A stretch of DNA of 64,000 bases from Nocardia aurea (GTDB lineage: Bacteria; Actinomycetota; Actinomycetes; Mycobacteriales; Mycobacteriaceae), in NCBI RefSeq assembly GCF_003123685.1, contig NZ_QCYJ01000084.1:744001-808000 (forward strand), written 5' to 3'. Numbering within the stretch: the stretch's first letter is position 1; the number at the start of each line of letters is the position of its first letter. Below the pieces are notes generated by a model. It saw only the letters and a list, made by a program, of their open reading frames with translations. It searched no databases and was not told where the DNA came from. Positions 44,430 to 53,489 of the stretch are shown piece after piece. Both the position numbers and the translations under genes were made by a program.

Positions 44430-45673
44430 GCACAACCGGCCGATCGTCGGCGCATGCGGAGGGGAGCGCGTGTGCGACCACGGAGGGCCCGGGGGGCGCG
44501 GGAGTGGCGGATATGAGCGGGTCGGAGGTGGTCGACGCGTGGCTGGCCGAGCACACGGTCGATCTGATCCAGTGGCGGCGGCACATCCACGCCAATCCCG
44601 AACTGTCCCGCACCGAATTCGCCACGACCGAGTTCATCTCGACGTGGCTGACCAAGGCCGGGTTGACACCCCAGAAAATGCCGGGCGGCACCGGTCTGAT
44701 CTGTGACATCGGCCCCGTCGACGCCCCGCGCATCGGTCTGCGCGCCGATATGGACGCGCTACCGCTCCAGGAGTTCACCGGCCTCGGCTTCGCGTCGACG
44801 GTGCCCGGCGTCTCGCACGCCTGCGGTCACGACGCCCACACCGCGATCCTGCTCGGCACCGCGCTCGCGTTGGCCGAGATCGATCTGCCGGTCGGCGTCC
44901 GGTTCGTCTTCCAGCCCGCCGAGGAGGTCATGCCCGGCGGAGCCATCGACATGGTCGCGGCGGGCGCGATGGAAGGCGTCGACCGGATCTTCGCCCTGCA
45001 CTGTGATCCTCGTCTCGAGGTCGGCAGGGTCGGCATCCGGGTCGGCGCGATCACCTCCGCCGCCGACACCGTGGAGTTGGTACTCGATTCCCCCGGCGGC
45101 CACACCTCGCGCCCGCACCTGACCAGCGACCTGGTCTACGCCATCGGCACCGTCATCACCGGCCTGCCCGGCCTGCTGAGCCGCCGCATAGACCCCCGCA
45201 CCAGCACCGTGATGGTCTGGGGCGCGGTCTCAGCGGGTAAAGCCCCCAACGCCATCCCGCAGACCGGCATGCTCACCGGCACCGTCCGCACCGGAGATCA
45301 CGCCACGTGGTCGCTGCTGGAGCCGATGGTCAACGAGATCGTCGACGGCCTGCTCGCCCCCACCGGCGTGCGCTACCAGCTCAACTACCGCCGTGGCGTT
45401 CCCCCGGTGGTCAACGACGAGCACTCCACCCGGATGTTCGAGGACGCCATCCGCGCCCTCGGCCCCGACGCCCTCGCCGACACCCCCCAATCCGGCGGCG
45501 GCGAGGATTTCTCCTGGTACCTCGAAGAGGTGCCGGGCGCCATGGCCCGTCTCGGCGTCTGGTCCGGCGAGGGCGAACAACTCGACCTGCACCAGGCCAC
45601 CTTCGACCTCGACGAACGCGCCCTCGCCGTCGGCGTCCGAGCCCTGAGCAACATCATCCTGCAAGCGGGCTGA
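44426..45673 (+). CDS. amiA1: M20-family amidohydrolase AmiA1-like
   Basis: 415-residue M20 amidohydrolase, paralogue of the gene before it. Seen: QWRRHIHANPELSRTEFAT near residues 49-67, VSHACGHDAHTAILLG with metal ligands, FQPAEEVMPGGA with the catalytic Glu-Glu, and a C-terminal SGGGEDFSWY. The start is the GTG at 44426, preceded by AGGAGGAAGTTCG and overlapping the amiB1 stop by four bases, so translation is coupled and the two may form a heteromer or sequential enzymes. The first 30 residues (AEGSACATTEGPGGAG) are low complexity and could be disordered. Family members hydrolyse N-acyl amino acids and indole-acetyl amides. Followed by an extraordinary palindrome at 45749. Confidence 0.9.
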   Translation: MSTTGRSSAHAEGSACATTEGPGGAGVADMSGSEVVDAWLAEHTVDLIQWRRHIHANPELSRTEFATTEFISTWLTKAGLTPQKMPGGTGLICDIGPVDAPRIGLRADMDALPLQEFTGLGFASTVPGVSHACGHDAHTAILLGTALALAEIDLPVGVRFVFQPAEEVMPGGAIDMVAAGAMEGVDRIFALHCDPRLEVGRVGIRVGAITSAADTVELVLDSPGGHTSRPHLTSDLVYAIGTVITGLPGLLSRRIDPRTSTVMVWGAVSAGKAPNAIPQTGMLTGTVRTGDHATWSLLEPMVNEIVDGLLAPTGVRYQLNYRRGVPPVVNDEHSTRMFEDAIRALGPDALADTPQSGGGEDFSWYLEEVPGAMARLGVWSGEGEQLDLHQATFDLDERALAVGVRALSNIILQAG

Positions 45674-45748
45674 ACAACACCTGAACAGCACCCCGGGAGC
45701 GGGCCCGCCCCACCCGTCCCCCGCCCGGAGCGAGTCATACGAGCGACC

Positions 45749-45841
45749 GTTCGCGGCCGTCTCGCGTCCGAGCGGTCGAAGCGCATGCGACGCAGTCGCC
45801 AGTCTCGACCGCTCGGACGCGAGACAAACGGGGCCGCGAAC
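45749..45841. repeat. Very long hairpin palindrome
   Basis: A perfect 21-base inverted repeat: 45759-45779 (GTCTCGCGTCCGAGC...) with 45805-45825 (...GCTCGGACGCGAGAC), 25-base loop. Next to it, outside, a further ten-base arm, GTTCGCGGCC (45749-45758) with GGCCGCGAAC (45832-45841), offset by six bases. The loop itself contains GCGAC-GCA-GTCGC. It lies between two convergent genes, so it may act as a bidirectional terminator, but 31 paired bases is far more than a terminator needs; a dispersed palindromic repeat is possible. Confidence 0.88.
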
Positions 45842-45864
45842 CCGCGGCCCCGGCCGCCAAAATT

Positions 45865-46341
45865 TCAGCTGAAGTTTCCCGGGCCTACGTTGCGGCTGTT
45901 CCTGGTTCGCAGCGCGTGCACGTACTCCGCTGGCGCGCCTGCTTTTTCGGCCGCGTCGGCCATCACGCCGATGTACCGGGCGGAGGGTAGCCCGCCTTCG
46001 TAGGCGTCGAGGACGTACAACCACGCCAGGCGCGGTTCGGTCCCGCTGCCCGGGCTCGGGGTGACGCGTAGCCGGATCTTCTTGTGGATTCCGAAGTCCG
46101 AACCTTCCCAACGGTCCAGCCTGTCCTCGTCCTCCGGCGAGACGTCGTAGAGCACGACGAAAACCCGGGATCCTGGTTCCTCGACGACCGTCGCCAGCGG
46201 TCCTTCCCACCCGATGTCGTCGCCGGCGAAGGTGAGTCGCCAGCCCTCCAACCAGCCCGTTCCGGACATGGGGGAGTGCGGACAGCGCTCGAGCATCTGG
46301 GACGAGTCCATGTTCGACCCGTAGGCGGCGTAGATCGGCAC
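45865..46341 (-). CDS. Gamma-glutamylcyclotransferase-like protein
   Basis: 158-residue small beta-barrel protein of the GGCT/BtrG-like (Rv3304-type) family. Seen: YAAYGSNMDSSQM near residues 4-16, the conserved substrate cavity start, LEGWRLTFAGDD and EDEDRLDRWEG near 70-80, whose Glu is a candidate proton acceptor. GGCT enzymes release 5-oxoproline from gamma-glutamyl amines. No glutathione pathway is present in these bacteria, so the substrate must differ (possibly gamma-glutamyl amino acids or mycothiol- or ergothioneine-related compounds; inference). It is divergent from lpdA, with a 195-base spacer. Confidence 0.82.
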   Translation of the reverse strand: MPIYAAYGSNMDSSQMLERCPHSPMSGTGWLEGWRLTFAGDDIGWEGPLATVVEEPGSRVFVVLYDVSPEDEDRLDRWEGSDFGIHKKIRLRVTPSPGSGTEPRLAWLYVLDAYEGGLPSARYIGVMADAAEKAGAPAEYVHALRTRNSRNVGPGNFS

Positions 46342-46536
46342 GGTGAAAGGGTAGCCAATAAGATTGGCGGATCGCTCATATCCCGCCCAGAGTGCCCTGT
46401 GCGAGTGTCATCTGTTGCCGCGTTCGATGGTCGCGCGCGTCTCATGAGGTCGAGTCGGCAATGGTTGCCGGGTGCTCGCCCGATAACGTTGTCTGTGCGC
46501 CGGAGATCCCGGTCGACAGCCCAAGCGGAGGTGTTC

Positions 46537-47943
46537 ATGACCCGCATTGCCATCATCGGTGGCGGTCCCGCCGGTTACGAAGCGGCGCTGGTCGCGGCCA
46601 AGCACGGCGCCGATGTGACGCTCGTCGACCGCGATGGCATCGGCGGTGCGTGCGTGCTGTGGGATTGCGTTCCGTCGAAGACGTTCATCGCTTCGACCGG
46701 GGTGCGCACCGATCTGCGCCGCGCCAAGGACCTGGGCATCACCTTGGATCCGAGTCAGGCCGCCGTGGAGTTGCCGGAGGTGAACTCGCGGGTGAAGGCG
46801 CTCGCGCTGGCGCAGTCCTCCGATATCCGGTCCAAATTGCAATCGGCGGGTGTGAGAGTTGTCTCCGGTCGCGCGCGGATGACCGAGCCCGCCGTCGGAC
46901 TGTCGACGACGCACCGGGTGTTCGTGTCGCGTGGCGAGGGCGGCGAGCGGGTGCTCGAGGCCGAGGTGGTGTTGATCGCCACCGGTGCCAGTCCCCGGGT
47001 GCTGCCGGGCGCCGAACCGGACGGTGAGCGGATCCTGAACTGGCGCCAGCTCTACGACCTGCGCGAACTTCCGGAAACGTTGGTGGTGGTCGGTTCCGGC
47101 GTCACCGGCGCCGAATTCGTCTCCGCCTATACGGAATTGGGCGTGCGGGTGAAATTGGTCTCCAGTCGCGACCGGGTGCTGCCCGGTGAGGACGCGGACG
47201 CGGCTCTGGTGTTGGAGGAGGCACTGGCCGAGCGCGGTGTGGAATTGGTCAAACACGCGCGGGCGGACGCGGTCGTGCGCACCGCCGACGGCATTGTGGT
47301 GAAACTCTCCGACGGTCGCACCGTGAAGGGCACGCACGCCCTGATGACCGTCGGTTCCACGCCCAATACCGACGATCTCGGCTTGGACCAGGTCGGTATC
47401 GAATTGGATCGCGGCGGCTATCTGCGGGTCGACCGGGTGTCGCGTACCTCGGTGCCCGGTATCTACGCCGCGGGCGACTGCACGGGCCTGTTGCCGCTGG
47501 CTTCGGTGGCCGCGATGCAGGGTCGGATCGCGATGTATCACGCGCTGGGCGAGGGCGTCAGCCCGATCCGGCTGAAGACGGTCTCCTCCGCGGTGTTCAC
47601 CCGTCCGGAGATCGCGACGGTCGGCGTGAGCCAGACCGCCATCGACAACGGTGAGACCCCGGCGCGCACGGTGATGCTGCCGTTGAACACCAATCCGCGC
47701 GCGAAGATGTCGGGGCTGCGCAGGGGTTTCGTCAAGATCTTCTGTCGTCCGGCGACGGGTGTGGTGATCGGCGGCGTCGTCGTCGCGCCCATCGCCTCGG
47801 AGTTGATCCTGCCGATCGCGCTCGCGGTGCAGAACAACCTCACCGTCAACGACCTGGCCCAGACGTTCTCGGTGTATCCGTCGCTGTCGGGTTCGGTGAT
47901 CGAGGCGGCGCGCCAGTTGATGCGTCATGACGACTTGGATTGA
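46537..47943 (+). CDS. lpdA: Lipoamide dehydrogenase-like quinone reductase LpdA
   Basis: 468-residue FAD disulfide-reductase-family protein. Seen: IIGGGPAGYEAALVAAK near residues 6-22 (FAD), the redox disulfide pair GGACVLWDCVPSKT with C-x4-C intact, VVVGSGVTGAEFV for NAD(P)H, and GIYAAGDCTGLLPLASVAA. At the C-terminus the catalytic His-x4-Glu of lipoamide dehydrogenases is replaced: VYPSLSGSVIEAA has Tyr for His and Gly for the Glu partner. This fits the mycobacterial LpdA group, which reduces quinones rather than lipoamide. The ATG at 46537 follows CGGAGG. glpD lies further downstream, as in mycobacteria, but with unrelated genes between. Confidence 0.9.
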   Translation: MTRIAIIGGGPAGYEAALVAAKHGADVTLVDRDGIGGACVLWDCVPSKTFIASTGVRTDLRRAKDLGITLDPSQAAVELPEVNSRVKALALAQSSDIRSKLQSAGVRVVSGRARMTEPAVGLSTTHRVFVSRGEGGERVLEAEVVLIATGASPRVLPGAEPDGERILNWRQLYDLRELPETLVVVGSGVTGAEFVSAYTELGVRVKLVSSRDRVLPGEDADAALVLEEALAERGVELVKHARADAVVRTADGIVVKLSDGRTVKGTHALMTVGSTPNTDDLGLDQVGIELDRGGYLRVDRVSRTSVPGIYAAGDCTGLLPLASVAAMQGRIAMYHALGEGVSPIRLKTVSSAVFTRPEIATVGVSQTAIDNGETPARTVMLPLNTNPRAKMSGLRRGFVKIFCRPATGVVIGGVVVAPIASELILPIALAVQNNLTVNDLAQTFSVYPSLSGSVIEAARQLMRHDDLD

Positions 47944-48208
47944 CGCGGGGCCGACCCCTCGGTAGCGATGCTCCGAGTGTGCTTGTTACCGGCTGGGATT
48001 CATCGCGTTGCCTGTCGGCCGAACATATGGTTGACTCCGGGCAGGGATGCGATCGGGCGGCGGTCGCTGGTTCTGTCGTGGGGGGAAGCTTCTTTCCAAA
48101 CGGGAACGGCGAACAGCCCGAGGGTCGTGCTACGACGGCCGCGTGTCTCGTCAGGGACAACTGAGTGCGCCCGCGTGCGGTCGCACCCGAAAAGGGGAAT
48201 TGCGAAAA
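47944..48208. other. Gene-free leader of the secreted Pro-rich protein gene
   Basis: 265 bases between lpdA and the secreted protein gene. It contains GGGGGGAAGC, AAACGGGAACGGCG and several small GC hairpins, but nothing that I recognise as a riboswitch or promoter. Confidence 0.4.
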
Positions 48209-49237
48209 GTGAAACATCGTAAGCCGAGTCGGGCGCAGCGAACGATGGCGGGGACGTCGTTGCCGCTGGCCGCCGCGGCAGCCGTGGCTACTCTTCTCGC
48301 GGCGCCCGCGGGGGCGGTTCCGAACGATCCGACCACGCCGACCACTCCCGCCCCGGCCCAGCCGGGTACCGAGACGCCACCGGAGACGCCGACCGAATCC
48401 GCGCCGGGGACCGCGAAACCCGATCCGGCCAAACCGGAATCGAAGCCGACGCCGAGCCAGCCGGGTATCACCACCCCGGATCCGGATCAGGTCATGCCCG
48501 ATCCGAAGAAGGATCCGAAACTCGCGGCTCCGACGCAGCCGGGTGTCACCACCCCGCGTGTCGCGCCGCTTCCGGTACCGGGTCAGCCCGCGCAGCCCGC
48601 GACCGCCGAGGATCCCAAGGCTCCCGGCACCGAGGCCACCCCGGCCGTGCCCGGTGCGACGCAGCCGGGCACCCCCGGGACCGCGCCCCGTTCGGGCACC
48701 GACACCCCGGCCGCGCAGCCGGAGAGCGACACGCTCATCCAGCAGCCGCCGCGCTGGGAGGCCCCGCGTATCGATTCGGCGCCCGCCGCGCCGGTCGTCG
48801 AGATGACCGGTCCGCGTACCGAAGTCGGCGCCAACATCGACGGCGGCACCCTGCTGCCGGGTTTCGTGGCCAATACCCACCACTTCAACAATGCGGCCGG
48901 TTACGTCGGCACCGTCGGATACCGCACGCCGACCGGTGCGGGCGAAGCCGGTGTCTCGGTGGAATTCGTCAGCGCCAACACCATTCAGATCACCAGCTAC
49001 ACCGGTGGTGAAGGTCTCGCGGACAACAAGTCCACCACGGTGCTCGACACCACCCAGGTGAATCTGGCCAAGGCGGCCGTCGAGCAGTGGATCGCCGCGC
49101 AGCCGGGCGGAACCGCCGCGCTGGAAGCCGCCGCGCAGGTTAAACTTCCCGCGATCATCGCACCGGGTGATGTCACCCCGCAGACGGTCAATGTCGCCGG
49201 CGTCACCACCCAGTGGGGTGGCTCGGTCCAGTACTGA
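48209..49237 (+). CDS. Secreted proline/alanine-rich protein
   Basis: 342-residue exported protein. A basic start (VKHRKPSRAQRT) and hydrophobic core LPLAAAAAVATLLAAPAGA form a signal peptide with likely cleavage after AGA near residue 34. Then about 180 residues of Pro, Thr, Ala and Glu low-complexity linker (TPTTPAPAQPGTETP, KPDPAKPESKPTPSQPG), probably extended and possibly glycosylated. The last about 120 residues make a compact domain: GANIDGGTLLPGFVANTHHF, GTVGYRTPTGAGEAGVSV and so on, of unknown type. Start is the GTG at 48209 with an AAAAGGGG ribosome site; it precedes the signal. The next gene, 72 bases on, is also membrane-linked with a Pro-rich repeat, so they may act together at the cell surface. 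Confidence 0.78.
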   Translation: MKHRKPSRAQRTMAGTSLPLAAAAAVATLLAAPAGAVPNDPTTPTTPAPAQPGTETPPETPTESAPGTAKPDPAKPESKPTPSQPGITTPDPDQVMPDPKKDPKLAAPTQPGVTTPRVAPLPVPGQPAQPATAEDPKAPGTEATPAVPGATQPGTPGTAPRSGTDTPAAQPESDTLIQQPPRWEAPRIDSAPAAPVVEMTGPRTEVGANIDGGTLLPGFVANTHHFNNAAGYVGTVGYRTPTGAGEAGVSVEFVSANTIQITSYTGGEGLADNKSTTVLDTTQVNLAKAAVEQWIAAQPGGTAALEAAAQVKLPAIIAPGDVTPQTVNVAGVTTQWGGSVQY

Positions 49238-49309
49238 CATGAGCTGATTCGACGGTGGGGCGGTCGTTCGCGACCGCCCCACTCGTATGTCACGGGGAAA
49301 GGATGGGTC

Positions 49310-50608
49310 GTGGTCTCCGAGGGCGACGCGAAGGACGACGAATCCGGCAGGCGCCGGTCGGAATTCGGCCCTCCGGTGGGCGGTTTCGGCCCTCCGGTGG
49401 GTGGTCCGCCGCATGACGGTGGTCCGCCGACTGGCGACTTCGGCCCTCCCCTCACCGATTTCGGGCGGCCGCCGCAGGGCGGAGAGGCTCCGACCGGCGG
49501 ATTCGGTCCGCCGACGGGAGATTTCGGTCCACCGCTGCGTGACGGTGGCCCTCCGACCGGTGGTTTCGGTCCGCCGCTGCGCGAGGGTGGCCCTCCGACC
49601 GGTGGTTTCGGTCCGCCGCTGCGCGAGGGTGGTCCGCCGACCGGCGATTTCGGTCCACCGTTACGTGACGGTGGCCCTCCGACCGGTGGTTTCGGTCCGC
49701 CGCTGCGTGACGGCGGTCCGCCGACCGTCGAATCCGTTCCCACCTGGTCGGTTCCGCGGCCGCCGGGTGATCATCCGGAACTGGGCTGGCGACCGGCCGC
49801 CGAACCCGCGGGCCCGCCGACCGACGCACGCTATCGCGCTCCCGATACGACGGACTTCCCCGCACCGGTCGCCCCGCCGCCCGATCGCGATCCCGACGCC
49901 ACCACACGCCACCGGAACCCCGCCTCCGCGCCGGAACCGGAGAACTGGTGGAGCCCGACCGATTCCGGCGAGGTGCCCAGGCCACCGAAGGAGCCGCGCG
50001 GGGCCGAGTCCGGCCTGTCCTGGGCCGACGATCCGATCGCCAAGCGGCTCGCGCCGACCAGGGCCGTGCCCGAGACCACCAAGTCCGCGGGCAAGGGGCG
50101 GGGCGTGGTGGTCGGCGTCGCCGTTGCCGCCGTCGTGCTGATCGGTCTGATCGTGGCGATCGTCGCGATGGGCAGGGGCGGCGGTGCGGACGAGGCGTCC
50201 GCCACGGTGTCGCCGCCGTCCACGGCGGCGGCCTTGAGTTGCCCGGCCAGCCGCGACGGCAGGGTGTCGGTCGGCAACGGCCCCGGTGACACGTCGAGCG
50301 GACCGTCGGCGATCCTGGGGTTCCAGCACGCGTTCTACGTCGAGCGCAGCGGTGCGGGCGTGCGCAGGTACGTCGCCCCCGACGCCGAGAACATCTCGTC
50401 GGCCGACATCATCCAGGGCGCGATCACCGAGCAGATCCCGGCGGGCACGACGCACTGCCTGCGCATCACCGAGGTGGCCTCGGACACCTTCGACGTCGAT
50501 CTGACCGAACACCGGCCCGACGGCACGACCACGGTGTACCGCCAGACGGTCAGCACCGTCGACCGTGACGGCAGGATCCTGATCTTCGCCATCCGGGAGC
50601 GCGGCTGA
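49310..50608 (+). CDS. Single-pass membrane protein with Pro-Gly 14-residue repeats
   Basis: 432-residue protein. Residues 15 to about 140 consist of repeats of GGPPTGGFGPPLRD/E (14 residues). A Pro-rich, charged region follows to about 260. One membrane helix, GVVVGVAVAAVVLIGLIVAI, near residues 265-285 puts the C-terminal 150 residues outside. The outer domain has two Cys (LSCPASRDG, THCLRIT), likely a disulfide, and a beta-rich sequence ending IFAIRERG. Start is the GTG at 49310. The cytoplasmic Pro-rich tail could bind partner proteins as in other actinobacterial scaffold or ESX-like factors; no known family is evident. Follows the secreted Pro-rich gene at 72 bases. Confidence 0.75.
   Translation: MVSEGDAKDDESGRRRSEFGPPVGGFGPPVGGPPHDGGPPTGDFGPPLTDFGRPPQGGEAPTGGFGPPTGDFGPPLRDGGPPTGGFGPPLREGGPPTGGFGPPLREGGPPTGDFGPPLRDGGPPTGGFGPPLRDGGPPTVESVPTWSVPRPPGDHPELGWRPAAEPAGPPTDARYRAPDTTDFPAPVAPPPDRDPDATTRHRNPASAPEPENWWSPTDSGEVPRPPKEPRGAESGLSWADDPIAKRLAPTRAVPETTKSAGKGRGVVVGVAVAAVVLIGLIVAIVAMGRGGGADEASATVSPPSTAAALSCPASRDGRVSVGNGPGDTSSGPSAILGFQHAFYVERSGAGVRRYVAPDAENISSADIIQGAITEQIPAGTTHCLRITEVASDTFDVDLTEHRPDGTTTVYRQTVSTVDRDGRILIFAIRERG
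49520..49729 (+). repeat. 42-bp in-frame tandem repeat
   Basis: Five units of 42 bases (starts near 49520, 49562, 49604, 49646, 49688) such as GGTTTCGGTCCGCCGCTGCG, coding for 14 residues each. The unit copies are almost identical, so recent expansion is likely. Degenerate copies extend upstream to about 49360. Copy number probably varies between strains. Confidence 0.88.
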
Positions 50609-50625
50609 CCGGTCGTTCTCCCGTG

Positions 50626-50665
50626 ACGGGCTGTCATCGCGCATTACGTCGCGGTGGCAGCCCGT
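50626..50665 (+). terminator. Terminator after the membrane protein gene
   Basis: ACGGGCTG (50626-50633) pairs with CAGCCCGT (50658-50665); the interior also has CGCG/CGCG pairs. The tail reads CTTCGTTCC. The 188-base gap to 50796 otherwise shows only an AT-rich stretch, CCATATTTCGGG and TTTCATATTCTGG, which could be promoter or operator. Confidence 0.68.
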
Positions 50666-50796
50666 CTTCGTTCCGTAGCTGGTAGACAGCGCACCCAGCC
50701 TGCGAATCCCATATTTCGGGAATGGAATTTCATATTCTGGTCACGCTGTGCGATGGTGGACATGACCAGAACCGTGGCGTCCCCCGGAGGTTTCCC

Positions 50797-52008
50797 ATGT
50801 CGTCGAATCGACCGTCGCTGTCCGCGAAACTGGACGGGTTGCGGAGTTCGGCGATTCGCGACCTGCTGAAACTGACCTCGCGCGCCGAGATCATCAGCCT
50901 CGCGGGCGGGCTGCCCGACGCCGCGCTGATGCCGAGCGCGCGGATCGCCGAGGCCGCCGCGAAAGCGCTGACCGACACCGCGGTGCTGCAATACACCGAA
51001 TCGCCGGGGTGGGCACCGCTGCGGGCCGTGCTGGCCGAGCGCGAGTCGTCGCGGATCGGCCGCGCGGTCGCGCTCGACGAGGTCTTCGTGACACACGGCT
51101 CTCAGCAGGCGCTTTCGCTGCTCGCCGAGGTTCTGCTCGATCCCGGCGCGCTGGTGGTCGTCGAGGATCCGGCCTATGTCGGTGCGCTGCAAGTCTTCCG
51201 GGCCGCGGGCGCGCGTCTGGTCGCGGTGCCGCTGGACGCCGAGGGGATGCGCGTCGACGTGCTGCGCGAACTGCTCGCCCGCGGCGAGCGTCCGGCCGTG
51301 GTGCACACGGTCAGCAATTTCCACAATCCGGGCGGTGTCACCATGAGCTCACACCGTCGCCGGGAGCTCGCCGAACTCGCCGACGCGTACGGGTTCTGGG
51401 TGATCGAGGACGACCCCTACGGCGAACTGTGGTTCGACGCCGCGCCCCCCGAGCCGGTGGCGGCCCACTCCCGCACGGTGATTCGCCTCTCCAGCGCTTC
51501 CAAGATCATCGCGCCGACTCTGCGCGTGGGCTGGATGACAGCGCCCGAAAGTGTCTGCCGCGCCGTCGAACTCCTCAAACAGGGTGCGGACCTGTGCGGT
51601 TCGGCGCTCACCCAGCAGATCGCGGCCGAACTTCTCGCCGACGACGCGTGGCTCACCGCACACGTCGACACGGTCCGCGCGACCTACCGGACCCGTGCCG
51701 AGGCGCTGGTCCGCGCTGTCCGTGCGACCTTCGGCGACAGCCTCTCCTGTACCGACGCCTCGGGCGGCATGTTCGTCTGGGCCTCGTTCACCGACGGCAC
51801 CGACACCTCGGCGCTGTTGGCGCGCGCGCTCGAGGAAGGTGTCGCCTACGTTCCCGGGGCGGCCTTCACCGTCGACAGCGCCTACACGCACTCGATGCGG
51901 ATGTGTTTCACCACCTCCGACGCGCCCGTCCTGGAACGGGCCGTCGATCGGCTGGCGCGGGCGCACGCCCGCGCGCGGGTGGTTTCCGGTCAGTCCACCC
52001 AGTTGTAG
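50797..52008 (+). CDS. PLP-dependent aminotransferase, class I/II (2-aminoadipate-type)
   Basis: 403-residue fold-type I aminotransferase of the MocR-domain-less, LysN/aminoadipate kind. Seen: [16 protein letters not shown] near residues 33-48, [55 protein letters not shown], and the PLP lysine in [18 protein letters not shown]. Start is the ATG at 50797, six bases after GGAGG. Substrates of relatives include branched, aromatic and 2-aminoadipate amino acids; exact use is unknown. Its 3' end overlaps that of glpK on the other strand by 19 bases, so both share the last codons. Confidence 0.88.
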   Translation: MSSNRPSLSAKLDGLRSSAIRDLLKLTSRAEIISLAGGLPDAALMPSARIAEAAAKALTDTAVLQYTESPGWAPLRAVLAERESSRIGRAVALDEVFVTHGSQQALSLLAEVLLDPGALVVVEDPAYVGALQVFRAAGARLVAVPLDAEGMRVDVLRELLARGERPAVVHTVSNFHNPGGVTMSSHRRRELAELADAYGFWVIEDDPYGELWFDAAPPEPVAAHSRTVIRLSSASKIIAPTLRVGWMTAPESVCRAVELLKQGADLCGSALTQQIAAELLADDAWLTAHVDTVRATYRTRAEALVRAVRATFGDSLSCTDASGGMFVWASFTDGTDTSALLARALEEGVAYVPGAAFTVDSAYTHSMRMCFTTSDAPVLERAVDRLARAHARARVVSGQSTQL

Positions 52009-53489
52009 GTGCGCTCGACCGCCTTGTTCCACGCCGTCAGGTGGGCCTCGCGGACCTCGGCCGACATGGTCGGCCGCCAGGTGGTGTCCGCGGTCCAGTT
52101 CGCCACGATGTCGTCGGTGCTCGGCCAGTAGCCGACGGCGAGGCCCGCGGCGTACGCGGCGCCGAGCGCGGTCGTCTCGTTGACCACCGGGCGCACCACG
52201 GGGACATCGAGGATGTCGGACTGGAACTGCATGAGCAGATCGTTGCCGACCATGCCACCGTCGACCTTGAGCGTCGTCAATTCCAGTCCGAGACGCTCGG
52301 ATTCGGCGTCGGCGCGCATCGCGTCGACCACCTCCCTGGTCTGGAAGGCCGTGGATTCGAGCACCGCGCGCGCCAGGTGGGCCTTGGTGACGAATCGGGT
52401 GAGTCCGGCGACGACACCGCGGGCGTCCGGTCGCCAACGCGGCGCGAACAGGCCGGAGAAGGCGGGGACGATGTACGCGCCGCCGTTGTCCTCGACGCTG
52501 CGGGCCAGCGGTTCGATCTCCTCGGCGCTCGAGATGAGGCCGAGATTGTCGCGCAACCACTGCACCAGCGAGCCGGTCACCGCGATCGACCCCTCCAGAG
52601 CGTAGACGGCGGGCTGATCGCCGAGGCGATAGCAGACGGTGGTGAGCAGTCCGTGTTTGCTGAGGACCGGGGTGGTCCCGGTGTTGAGCAACATGAAATT
52701 GCCTGTGCCGTAAGTGTTCTTGGCCTCGCCGGGGGACAGGCAGGCCTGGCCGAAGGTGGCGGCCTGCTGGTCGCCGAGGATTCCCGCGATCGGAACACCT
52801 GTCAGCGGACCGGAGGTGATCTCCCCGTAGACCTCCGACGAACTGCGGATTTCGGGCAGAATCGCTTCCGGCACAACGAATTCCGCGCAGATCTGCGGAT
52901 CCCATCGCAGTGTGCGCAGATCCATGAGCATGGTGCGCGAGGCATTGGTCACATCGGTGACGTGCTTGCCGGTGAGATTCCACAGCAGCCAGCTGTCGAT
53001 GGTGCCGAAACACAGTTCGCCCGCCTCGGCGCGCTCCCGCGCTCCGTCGACCCGGTCCAGGATCCAGCGCAGTTTCGGTCCGGCGAAATAGGTCGACAGC
53101 GGCAGGCCGGTGCGGTCCTGGTAGCGGGTGGGGCCGAGGTCACCGCCCAATTCGGTGACGAGTCGATCGGTGCGGGTGTCCTGCCAGACGATGGCATTGT
53201 GGATGGGTTCGCCGGTGGCGCGGTCCCACACCACGGTGGTCTCACGCTGGTTGGTGACCCCGACCGCGGCGATATCGGCGGCGGTGAGATCGAGTTGTTC
53301 GAGTACCGCGCCGAGGACGTACTCGGTATCGCGCCTGATGGTCTCGGGATCGTGCTCGACCCAGCCGGGCCGAGGGAAGATCTGTTCGTGCTCCCGCTTG
53401 GCCACCCCGACGACGCGGCCGTGCCGGTCGAAGACGATGCACCTACTGGAGGTCGTGCCCTGATCGATGGCGGCCACATAGCGACGCAT
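51990..53489 (-). CDS. glpK: Glycerol kinase
   Basis: 499-residue FGGY kinase making glycerol-3-phosphate from glycerol and ATP. Seen: [15 protein letters not shown] near residues 7-21, [26 protein letters not shown] near 163-175, the FGGY signature region [13 protein letters not shown] and [14 protein letters not shown] near 260-273, and [16 protein letters not shown]. Length is normal. The ATG at 53489 is used. It is divergent from glpD with a 300-base spacer; the two encode the two steps of glycerol use. Its last 19 bases overlap the aminotransferase gene in convergent fashion. Confidence 0.97.
   Translation of the reverse strand: MRRYVAAIDQGTTSSRCIVFDRHGRVVGVAKREHEQIFPRPGWVEHDPETIRRDTEYVLGAVLEQLDLTAADIAAVGVTNQRETTVVWDRATGEPIHNAIVWQDTRTDRLVTELGGDLGPTRYQDRTGLPLSTYFAGPKLRWILDRVDGARERAEAGELCFGTIDSWLLWNLTGKHVTDVTNASRTMLMDLRTLRWDPQICAEFVVPEAILPEIRSSSEVYGEITSGPLTGVPIAGILGDQQAATFGQACLSPGEAKNTYGTGNFMLLNTGTTPVLSKHGLLTTVCYRLGDQPAVYALEGSIAVTGSLVQWLRDNLGLISSAEEIEPLARSVEDNGGAYIVPAFSGLFAPRWRPDARGVVAGLTRFVTKAHLARAVLESTAFQTREVVDAMRADAESERLGLELTTLKVDGGMVGNDLLMQFQSDILDVPVVRPVVNETTALGAAYAAGLAVGYWPSTDDIVANWTADTTWRPTMSAEVREAHLTAWNKAVERTYNWVD

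Noticed and set aside
47944..48208. c-di-AMP (ydaO) riboswitch before the secreted Pro-rich gene
   Set aside because: A GGGGGGAAG and AAACGGGAACGG context looked suggestive, but the conserved 3' blocks of that class are missing.
49520..49729. Mobile or phage tail-fibre repeat
   Set aside because: The repeat is in frame in a membrane protein gene with no phage genes around; simple tandem expansion explains it.
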